Shown here piece after piece: positions 25,226 through 31,860 of a DNA stretch of 39,964 nt. A program made the translations under genes and the position numbers. Each line of letters opens with the position of its first letter. The first letter of the stretch is position 1. Source of the DNA: Pseudomonadales bacterium (lineage in GTDB: Bacteria > Pseudomonadota > Gammaproteobacteria > Pseudomonadales > Azotimanducaceae); contig JAJECH010000035.1 of assembly GCA_022822135.1 (NCBI GenBank), forward strand, positions 1-39,964. Direction: 5' to 3'. Below the pieces are notes generated by a model that had not been told where the DNA came from, did no database searches, and worked only from the letters and a program-made list of their open reading frames with translations.

Positions 25226-26532
25226 GTCGCGAACTTGCCTTCCCAGTCAGTCAGACCGACGAATCGATTGTTGTCCACGATCGTGTAGTACACCTGATCC
25301 AGACCTTGTCGTCGTTCAGGACTGAAATGAACCATCTCGCCGATCCCCAAATCGTGGTTCTGAATTGAGAAAACCGCGTCTTCGAGTAATGCACGAGAAG
25401 GGCTCGGCCCCGCTCGCTTCAGGATTTCGGTCATTAGCTTCGCGTTTAGGAATCCTTCGAGGCTCGTAAAGCTCTTAGCGAATGGAACGTAGTCGTGTTC
25501 CTCAAACTCTGGGGGCGGTGTCGGGTCATAGCGCTGCATTAGATCTGCGTATTCGCTAATGGACGACATCGCTAAGTCTTCGTATGAAGGCACCACTTGG
25601 GAGTTAACCAACCATCGCGAGTACCGTTCACTTTCGGTTCCGAACTCGTCCGTTAAATTCTTGAGCAGGTTTTCGCTGCCGACGAACGAAAGATTGGCAA
25701 TCGGGACTTCAAGGCCGCCATCAACGGCATCACGAGCGAACGCAGCGCAAGCTGCGTAGGAACCGATGCATATGACCGCGTCAGGATTGACCTTCTTGAG
25801 CCGTTCGACCTGAGCTCGCATCACCGCAGTGTATTGCTCGCCGCGTCGGTAGGTGGCTTCACCGACCAGTTTCTTGTCGTATTCCTTGAGGGCGGCTCGT
25901 ACACCCGCCCAACCACTGCGTCCGTACGCATCAGCCTGATAGAACACCGCGATCCGTTCGCGGCCAATCGCGATGAAGTTATCGACGAGTCCCGCCGTTT
26001 CCTGTTTGTAGGACGCTCGAAGATTGAATGCAAACTCATCATATGGCGGCTGTCGCTGTGGCTGCGCACCAGTGAACGGGAAGAACAGTAGAAAGTCACG
26101 ATCCTGGAATTTCTTGAGCACCGGGAGTACGCGTGTTACCGTCGGCGTACCGACATAGCCGAACAGTGCGAAGACTTTGTCGTCGACGATTAGTTTGACG
26201 CTGTTCTCCACCGCAGGGACGGGTTGATAGCCGTCGTTACGCAACTTGAGCACGATGCGGCGGCCGTGAACACCACCTTGATCGTTGACGTGGGCAAAGT
26301 ACGACACCGCGCCGCGGTAGAGTTCAATGCCTAGCCCGCGAGACGGTCCTTTGAAGGCTGTGGACACACCGAGGACGATTTCCGAATCCGTAACGCCGGA
26401 GTCGGTTAACGGTCCGGACGGAACCGTAGAAGCTTGACCCGTTGGATTTGCAGCGAATGCACGCCATGGCGCAATCGCTGCGCCGGCGGCAAGGACGCTC
26501 TGGGCGAGCTGTCGTCGAGTCAGTTTTGCCAT
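25222..26532 (-). CDS. Branched-chain-amino-acid-type periplasmic solute-binding protein
   Basis: This 436-residue periplasmic binding protein belongs to the LivJ/LivK-like group (Peripla_BP_6). The N-terminus has a twin-arginine-like signal (T-R-R-Q-L at 5-9, hydrophobic core, AFA at about 25-27), suggesting Tat export. The mature start TDSEIVLGVSTAFKGPSRGLG and the FAHVNDQGGVHGRRI motif are typical. ABC permease and ATPase genes, its normal partners, are absent; the operon instead continues with a HAMP membrane protein and an OFA-type MFS carrier. Ligands of this group include amino acids, amides, urea and aromatic acids. A 267-nt divergent region precedes it. Confidence 0.87.
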   Translation of the reverse strand: MAKLTRRQLAQSVLAAGAAIAPWRAFAANPTGQASTVPSGPLTDSGVTDSEIVLGVSTAFKGPSRGLGIELYRGAVSYFAHVNDQGGVHGRRIVLKLRNDGYQPVPAVENSVKLIVDDKVFALFGYVGTPTVTRVLPVLKKFQDRDFLLFFPFTGAQPQRQPPYDEFAFNLRASYKQETAGLVDNFIAIGRERIAVFYQADAYGRSGWAGVRAALKEYDKKLVGEATYRRGEQYTAVMRAQVERLKKVNPDAVICIGSYAACAAFARDAVDGGLEVPIANLSFVGSENLLKNLTDEFGTESERYSRWLVNSQVVPSYEDLAMSSISEYADLMQRYDPTPPPEFEEHDYVPFAKSFTSLEGFLNAKLMTEILKRAGPSPSRALLEDAVFSIQNHDLGIGEMVHFSPERRQGLDQVYYTIVDNNRFVGLTDWEGKFAT

Positions 26533-26799
26533 GTCACCGAAATGTTCAACAACTCCTTAGGGTTACATTCTCGTAGTGCGAAGTATGCAGCAGCATTATG
26601 TTGCTGGAGGTATCGGTTTATAGCGATATTTTGTTTTTTGTCGCGCTTATAGTTCGGCTTGTCGGTGATACTTGACACACTCCGTCCTGTTGATGGAGCT
26701 GGATTGAGAGAAGGCGGCGTAGAACACGTGAAGATCCGATGCCGACGTAGGGTCCGCTGCTCAATTCCGTACTGATTAAGGCATAAGGAGAAAACCCGA
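26533..26799. other. Divergent intergenic region
   Basis: This is the longest gene-free stretch in the window (267 nt), between the solute-binding-protein gene and the aminotransferase gene. I see an AAGGAG ribosome binding site at 26785-26790 with 9-nt spacing before the ATG at 26800. The region must hold both promoters, but no -35/-10 pair is convincing. No RNA gene or long inverted repeat is evident. Confidence 0.6.
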
Positions 26800-28017
26800 A
26801 TGGCTAGTGGATCGATTGATGCGAAGCTAAGAAAACGGGCTGAGCGGGTCATTCCGGGCGGCATGTACGGACACATGGCTGTTCAGCGAGGGATGCCTGA
26901 AGGTTATCCACAGTTCTTCGAACGAGCCTCTGGATGTCGTCTATGGGATGTGGATGGTAACGAATATATCGACTTCATGTGCTCCTACGGGCCTATGATC
27001 GCGGGTTACGGCAATCCTCGCATTCGCGCTGCGGCTGACGCGCAACGAGAACGCTTCGATATCGGGGATGGACCACCGCCGGTTTTGGTCGAGCTAGCGG
27101 AGAAGTTCACGGGACAGATCACGCATGCGGACTGGGCAGTATTCGCTAAGAATGGCAATGATGCCACCACCATCTGCAACATGATCGCGCGAGCGCATAC
27201 GGGCAAACGCAAGATCCTCGTTGGCGAGAGTGCGTATCACGGTTCACAACCGTGGGCAAATCGTCGCGCAAGAGGAACGCCACCAGAAGAACACATTCAC
27301 TATCCAACGTATCGATTCAACGATGTCGAACATGTTAGAGCAACTGCGAGAAAAGCGGGCGGAGATCTTGCCGGAATCGTGGTATCTTCGTACAAACACG
27401 ACGTGCCGCAAAGGCAGGAACTGGTAGATCCCGCTTTCGCACGAGAGGTGCGGAAGATCTGCGATGCCGAAAGCGCGGTGCTCATACTCGACGACGTTCG
27501 GGGAGGATTGCGGTTGTCCTTAGACGCGAGTTGGTCGGAGCTTGGTGTTCAACCCGATCTGTCCGCTTGGGGCAAAGCCATTGCAAACGGGGAACCGCTC
27601 GCCGCCGTGTTAGGAAGCGAGCCGTATCGGGAGGCGGCGTCCAGCATCTTCTATACAGGTTCCTTCTGGTACCAAGGCGCACCATTCGCGGCAGCGATCG
27701 AGACGCTTGATGTACTGAAGGAGGTCAATGCACCTCGCCGCATGGAGCAACTTGGTCAGCAGTTCCGGGACGGGCTTTACGAACAAGCGCAGCGACATGG
27801 TTTCGGCATCCACCAAAGTGGACCACCGCAAATGCCAATGATCGAATTTGAAAATGATTCGAAGAAAACCCAAGTCGCGTCTTTCTGTGCGAACGCATTG
27901 CGCCACGGTGTCTATCTGCACCCTTGGCACAACATGTTCCTCTCCATTGCTCATACAGAGGCAGATATCGAGCAAGCGCTTGAAGGTACCGACAAGGCGT
28001 TCGGTGAGTTGCCTTGA
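26800..28017 (+). CDS. Class III aminotransferase (glutamate-1-semialdehyde aminomutase-like)
   Basis: This 405-residue PLP-dependent fold-type I enzyme is of the class III/GSA-aminomutase group. The N-terminal WDVDGNEYIDFMCSYGPMIAGYG motif, the cofactor Asp (LILDDVRGG, 231-232) and the PLP lysine (Lys259 in AWGKAIANGEPLAAV) are all visible. It is probably not a dedicated HemL: the canonical GSA substrate loop differs (FAKNGNDATTICNMIARAHTGKRKI) and no haem genes adjoin. Related enzymes act on amines, beta-amino acids or aminosugars. It converges with a PhyH gene ending 71 nt away. The start has a good AAGGAG. Confidence 0.87.
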   Translation: MASGSIDAKLRKRAERVIPGGMYGHMAVQRGMPEGYPQFFERASGCRLWDVDGNEYIDFMCSYGPMIAGYGNPRIRAAADAQRERFDIGDGPPPVLVELAEKFTGQITHADWAVFAKNGNDATTICNMIARAHTGKRKILVGESAYHGSQPWANRRARGTPPEEHIHYPTYRFNDVEHVRATARKAGGDLAGIVVSSYKHDVPQRQELVDPAFAREVRKICDAESAVLILDDVRGGLRLSLDASWSELGVQPDLSAWGKAIANGEPLAAVLGSEPYREAASSIFYTGSFWYQGAPFAAAIETLDVLKEVNAPRRMEQLGQQFRDGLYEQAQRHGFGIHQSGPPQMPMIEFENDSKKTQVASFCANALRHGVYLHPWHNMFLSIAHTEADIEQALEGTDKAFGELP

Positions 28018-28061
28018 ATCTATGGGATGTGAGCCAAGGTTGAGGGTGAAGTCTTTTTAGA

Positions 28062-28082
28062 GAACGAATCTCCTAATCGTTC
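28062..28082. repeat. GAACGA/TCGTTC inverted repeat between convergent genes
   Basis: GAACGA (28062-28067) and TCGTTC (28077-28082) form a 6-bp stem with a 9-nt loop just past two convergent stop codons. A TTTTT run lies before rather than after the stem on the plus strand, so it is not a textbook terminator. The same arms occur at 7583-7611 and 30961-30980. Confidence 0.35.
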
Positions 28083-28088
28083 GGGGTT

Positions 28089-29042
28089 CTAGGAGTCCGC
28101 TGGACTTCCAAGAGTATCGTCCTGCAGAGCCCTCAGCTCGGCGACCTCCTTGCGTAAGCGATGCAACTCTGCTTGCTCGGCCTGTGCCTTCTTCCAGATC
28201 GCAGCGGTATGGTCGTGAGAGCCGTAAGCGCTCGGTGGCGCGAGAATTGCTCGTTGATTGTCCGTTAGTTCGCCATAGTTATCGGCGTTATAGAAACACG
28301 CTCCCCAGGCTACCGCGTGAGGACAGTACTTGTAGAAGATGGTTCGTCGTTCGCCGCCGCCTTCCCAAGGGATCGTTCCGTGAGCACATGCTTCCGTAAA
28401 AATAATGGCGTCTCCAGCATTTGCATTGACCTGATCGACGCATTCGTGAACTTCATCTTGGGTTTTGCTGATACGCCAATCCTCAGGCAACGCGAAGTTC
28501 ATCTTGTGACTGCCCGGCACACACGCGAACCCACCAGTCTCCGGCGAGACGTCGCTTAGTTCGAATGCCACGGCGACGAGACCGTTGTAAAACTTGCCGT
28601 TGTTGTATCGGTAGAAGCACTGACCGCCGTCAGTTGGACCAACAATGTCGCGAGGTCCGCCAGCCCCTTGACCGCCTCCGTGCAGATAGAGCATATGCTT
28701 GCTGTCCGCACTCTCAATCTTGAGATAGTCATGATCAAGGCGGTACCCTCCACCTAAGAGGGTTTCAAGGTACGGTGCGATCGTCGGCAGATCGATGAGG
28801 TCGATATAGGTTCCGCCCCACTCTAGCAGCGACGGCGAGGACCATGCGGCATCGGCTTCGTTCTCGAACACCGTTCGGTCCGATCCGAAGATATGACGTT
28901 TCTTGTTTTTTTGCTTCGGTGCGGGAACCTTCCGTTGCTCTTCTAGATGCTTGGAGAGATCGTTAACTTGCTCAGGTGTGAGCGCGTTTTTAACAACGAT
29001 GTAGCCACGCAGGTCGAACAGGTATTTCTCTTGGTCGTTCAT
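28089..29042 (-). CDS. PhyH-family protein with HxG instead of HxD (halogenase-like metal site)
   Basis: This 317-residue PhyH-family protein has residues 1-265 as the jelly-roll domain and a C-terminal charged coiled coil (about 278-310, AQAEQAELHRLRKEVAELRAL). The expected proximal motif reads His121-Gly122-Gly123 (LYLHGGG), so the carboxylate ligand is replaced by glycine. The distal His221 (ACAHGT) and Arg232/Arg233 remain, as does the GGFACVPGSHKMNF block. In Fe(II)/2-oxoglutarate halogenases the Asp is replaced by Ala or Gly to make room for halide. The same HGG spelling is, as I recall, common in an uncharacterised PhyH clade, so halogenation is only a hypothesis. It converges with the aminotransferase gene. 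Confidence 0.8.
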   Translation of the reverse strand: MNDQEKYLFDLRGYIVVKNALTPEQVNDLSKHLEEQRKVPAPKQKNKKRHIFGSDRTVFENEADAAWSSPSLLEWGGTYIDLIDLPTIAPYLETLLGGGYRLDHDYLKIESADSKHMLYLHGGGQGAGGPRDIVGPTDGGQCFYRYNNGKFYNGLVAVAFELSDVSPETGGFACVPGSHKMNFALPEDWRISKTQDEVHECVDQVNANAGDAIIFTEACAHGTIPWEGGGERRTIFYKYCPHAVAWGACFYNADNYGELTDNQRAILAPPSAYGSHDHTAAIWKKAQAEQAELHRLRKEVAELRALQDDTLGSPADS

Positions 29043-29260
29043 GAACTAGAAACCACTCCGGATTGCGTTTGCTCATTTCATCTATCTAGGTGCCACTGTT
29101 GATCGTTCGTCGAGTTGAACGGACAGTAACATACAGTCGCCATTATTAACGAACTGTCGGATGATCTACGTATGCATGAGTGTTGCACAGCATAGTTCGC
29201 AGTGCTTAGCGTACGATTGTCGATACGTTGTCGGTCACTTTGACGCGAGGTAGTCGTCCC

Positions 29261-29962
29261 TTGAGGTATGCGTTAATACTCTGTACGCTTTTTCTCAGCT
29301 TCCAAATAACAGGACAACCCAGAGAAGAGGCACAGGAGTTCATTTTTAGGGAATTTAGTGAATTCCAAAAGCAGACGCAGCTTTCAAGACAAGGCCGTCT
29401 CGCCGTCGTGATGTCTCGCAGGTTCCCGTCGACTGAAACGTACGACTTTCAGGTGCACGGAGGTCAATCTTGCGTACCGAGTACCGATTGGAATCGCAGA
29501 TTGCAGTGGAATAGCGGATCATGCGTGGATACGAATGGCGACCTTCATCGATTTATTGAGAGCTTTAGTGAAGATGGCGACGTGATGTATTTCCGCTGCG
29601 ATGCATTCGGGGTATCTCCGCGAACTTTGATTAACGCGTATCACGCGTACGCGATTGGCAATCCGGCATACGGCGAGAGAGTCACGACAAAGGTCATCGT
29701 TAAAGGTCGCGAAGTTGGATCGTTTCAAGGTCGTGTACCGAACGTATTCGTTGTGGGAGATATACGGCGCGTTGTCACGGACAATGGTGAATCGCTCTAT
29801 GAACGAATACGATCAGGCGAGGGCGGGGTCCTGAAGTTTGAAACCACCCAGAGAGGAAAGGTAGGTACATCCTTTTACAAATTCTCGCTTCGCGGGTTCA
29901 AACGAGCGATAAAGTGGTGCACTGCGAATCTCGACGAGATGCTTGCCGAACCGGTCCAGTGA
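29261..29962 (+). CDS. Secreted four-cysteine protein, paralogue 1 of 3
   Basis: I do not recognise this family. The protein has 233 residues from a TTG at 29261 (MRYALILCTLF), chosen because the two paralogues also begin Met-Arg-Phe and because GAGG (29247-29250) lies 10 nt upstream. A TTG at 29228 would add 11 residues. A signal peptide (about 1-18) is followed by a variable ~45-residue segment and a core with Cys71, Cys88, Cys113 and Cys220, probably two disulfides. Conserved core blocks are RRLQWNSGSC, YFRCDAFGV, VKGREVGSFQG, PNVFVVGDIRRV and FSLRGFKRAIKWC. A periplasmic or extracellular location is inferred. It is the most divergent of the three copies. Confidence 0.75.
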   Translation: MRYALILCTLFLSFQITGQPREEAQEFIFREFSEFQKQTQLSRQGRLAVVMSRRFPSTETYDFQVHGGQSCVPSTDWNRRLQWNSGSCVDTNGDLHRFIESFSEDGDVMYFRCDAFGVSPRTLINAYHAYAIGNPAYGERVTTKVIVKGREVGSFQGRVPNVFVVGDIRRVVTDNGESLYERIRSGEGGVLKFETTQRGKVGTSFYKFSLRGFKRAIKWCTANLDEMLAEPVQ

Positions 29963-30160
29963 TCGCAGATTACATCAGTCTTTTTAAGATGCTTAGACCT
30001 TTGATGTTTGAGTTATGTGCCTCCTTGGTACTGATACGCTCACAACAGGAAGTCACATCACCCATATAGAATTGATGTAACGTACAGTTCGCGGTCGGAC
30101 CGACAGAAGGGGTATCCTTCAGACGGCGAAGAACCAACATTAATGACGAGGAGCTAGAAC

Positions 30161-30928
30161 GTGAGATTCGTTCTGATCGCGATAGTCGGACTTCTGACTT
30201 CATTTACCGCTGCTGCTGAGTTTCAAGTTCCCGTTGGTATCGGGACTCAGGTCAATACACACTACGATATTTTTACAGGCAAAAGGTTTTCGTCTTCAGC
30301 AAAGCGCGCCAAGGTCATGTCGCGGGTCTATCCGTCAACTGAGACTCACGACTTTAGAGAGGGTGGTGGGCAATTCTGCGAGCCTAGCACCAACTGGGTG
30401 CGTAGATTGAAGTGGAACAACGGTTCTTGCTTAGATGCCGATGGTCAGGAACATCGATTCATTGAACGTGCTAATCGATGGGGAGATGTACTCTATTTCA
30501 AATGCGATAACTTTGGCGTTGCAGTTCGCAGTCTAATAAATGAACGACATCGCTATGGGATTGGCAATCCGGAATACGGTGAAACCGTTTCCACGCGCGT
30601 TGTCGTAAATGGTCGCGAAGTCGGTGCATACCCCGGTTACCTCCCCAACGTTTTTATAGCTGGTGATATCCGTCACGTTCCGACAGATCAAGGAATCTCC
30701 TTACTGGAGAAACTCAAAAATGGTTCGGAAGGTAAATTCAAATTGGAGACCACTCAAGACGGTAGAACGCAGTTTTGGGACTTCAAGTTCTCGCTAAGGG
30801 GCTTTAAGCGCGCGATCAACTGGTGTACTGCTGTCATTGACGACACGGCGACGGAAGCACTCGACGAGTCAACACTTGCTGTAGCTGATCAAAAGGAAGC
30901 TGACACCTTAGCTATTAACCCTCGCTAA
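30161..30928 (+). CDS. Secreted four-cysteine protein, paralogue 2 of 3
   Basis: This 255-residue member of the same unrecognised family starts at a GTG (30161) preceded by a GAGGAG ribosome binding site. The signal peptide spans about 1-19 (ending TAAA). After a variable segment, the core has Cys73, Cys90, Cys115 and Cys222, with spacings of 17, 25 and 107 residues identical to the other two copies. Key blocks are FCEPSTNWVRRLKWNNGSC, LYFKCDNFGV, VNGREVGAYPGYLPN, VFIAGDIRHV and FSLRGFKRAINWCTAVIDD. It has a longer acidic C-terminal tail than paralogue 1. It is separated from that gene by 198 nt and from paralogue 3 by 70 nt, so 2 and 3 may share a transcript. Confidence 0.8.
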   Translation: MRFVLIAIVGLLTSFTAAAEFQVPVGIGTQVNTHYDIFTGKRFSSSAKRAKVMSRVYPSTETHDFREGGGQFCEPSTNWVRRLKWNNGSCLDADGQEHRFIERANRWGDVLYFKCDNFGVAVRSLINERHRYGIGNPEYGETVSTRVVVNGREVGAYPGYLPNVFIAGDIRHVPTDQGISLLEKLKNGSEGKFKLETTQDGRTQFWDFKFSLRGFKRAINWCTAVIDDTATEALDESTLAVADQKEADTLAINPR

Positions 30929-30960
30929 CAGGAACAGGTGCTGCTAGATGAACTCATTCA

Positions 30961-30980
30961 GAACGAATGATCGATCGTTC
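30961..30980. repeat. GAACGA/TCGTTC inverted repeat upstream of paralogue 3
   Basis: GAACGA (30961-30966) and TCGTTC (30975-30980) lie in the gap before the chosen start of paralogue 3 at 30999. The 6-bp arms enclose ATGATCGA. The frame of paralogue 3 is open across this site, but homology argues that translation begins after it. The arms match those at 7583-7611 and 28062-28082. Confidence 0.35.
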
Positions 30981-30998
30981 GAATCGAGGGTCCTTAAC

Positions 30999-31739
30999 AT
31001 GAGATTCATACTGTTGGCGACTCTCGCGCTTCTAATCGCGATGCCAGCATCGACGCAGCAACGAGAAACAAGAGGCTACGAGAATTTCCGTCTTGAATAC
31101 GGAGACCTATTTCGCCCTCATTTTCCACAGTACTCAGAAATCGCGACGGTTTTGTCGTCGAAGCACCCCTCGAACGAAACACATGACTTGCGAGAAGGCG
31201 GTAGTCAATTCTGTGAACCTAGCCCGGACTGGGAGTTCCGATTAAAGTGGAACAACGGGTCATGTATCAATGCGGACGGGGATGAACGTAGGTTTATTGA
31301 GCACGTAAACAACTGGAAAGACGTGTTGTATTTCAGATGCGATAACTCTGGCGTATCGGTTCGGAGCCTGCATACGGAGCGACACAAAAATGGGATAGGA
31401 CACCCGAAATTCGGCGATCTAGTTTCTACCCGGGTTGTCCTGAATGGTCGTGAGGTCGGTGAATACCTCGGGTTCTTACCCAACATCTTCATTGCTGGCG
31501 ACATTCGGCACATTCCTGCGAACGATGGCACCCCGTTACTTGAGAAATTCAAAGCGGGTTCGGAAGGGAAGATCAAACTGGTAACGACGCAAGAGCACAG
31601 AACCCAGATGCGGGAGGTCACGCACTCGCTCAGAGGTTTTAAAGTAGCAATGAACTGGTGTACGGCTGTCATAGATGACTCAGTGTCAGAGCGAATTGAC
31701 GAATCAATGTTCGCTGTCGTCGATCAAAAGGGAAAATGA
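30999..31739 (+). CDS. Secreted four-cysteine protein, paralogue 3 of 3
   Basis: This is a 246-residue third copy. The ATG at 30999 (MRFILLATLALL) aligns with the starts of the other two and has GAGGG 8 nt upstream. An ATG at 30948 would add 17 polar residues before the signal peptide and is less likely. The core cysteines are Cys72, Cys89, Cys114 and Cys221, again spaced 17, 25 and 107. Blocks shared most closely with paralogue 2 are RLKWNNGSC, YFRCDNSGV, LNGREVGEYLGFLPN, IFIAGDIRHI and NWCTAVIDD. The segment between the signal peptide and the first cysteine differs in sequence between copies while its length is kept. Function is unknown. Confidence 0.8.
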   Translation: MRFILLATLALLIAMPASTQQRETRGYENFRLEYGDLFRPHFPQYSEIATVLSSKHPSNETHDLREGGSQFCEPSPDWEFRLKWNNGSCINADGDERRFIEHVNNWKDVLYFRCDNSGVSVRSLHTERHKNGIGHPKFGDLVSTRVVLNGREVGEYLGFLPNIFIAGDIRHIPANDGTPLLEKFKAGSEGKIKLVTTQEHRTQMREVTHSLRGFKVAMNWCTAVIDDSVSERIDESMFAVVDQKGK

Positions 31740-31760
31740 CGCCTTAGCGGGAAACCCATA

Positions 31761-31787
31761 TCGACCGGTTAACGGACGTTCGGTCGA
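31761..31787. other. Inverted repeat after the paralogue array
   Basis: TCGACCG (31761-31767) and CGGTCGA (31781-31787) form a perfect 7-bp stem with a 13-nt loop, 22 nt after the stop of paralogue 3. There is no T-tract, so it may be a mRNA 3'-end stabiliser or a Rho-assisted terminator. Confidence 0.35.
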
Positions 31788-31842
31788 GGTTACTTGAGAT
31801 ACCTAACCCCGCACGTAAATCAGTAGATTCGTTTGGTGGATT

Positions 31843-31860
31843 AAAAGTAGGTTAACCTAC
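31843..31860 (-). terminator. Terminator of the propeller-cytochrome gene
   Basis: A perfect 14-bp palindrome (31847-31860, GTAGG-TTAA-CCTAC) contains the stop codon of the gene at 31857. On the minus strand it is followed directly by TTTT (31846-31843) and AA. The stem is only 5 bp, but the geometry is that of an intrinsic terminator. As a DNA palindrome it could also be a protein-binding site. Confidence 0.5.

Noticed and set aside
30061-30067. CCCATAT upstream of paralogue 2, resembling a sigma-32 -10 box
   Set aside because: The nearest CTTG-like -35 (30024-30028) is 32 nt away, far outside the 11-16 nt spacing, and no sigma-70 -35 fits TATAGA there.
30100-30110. Near-palindrome CGGTCGGACCG between paralogues 1 and 2
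   Set aside because: It is only 11 bases, isolated, and not placed relative to any convincing promoter.
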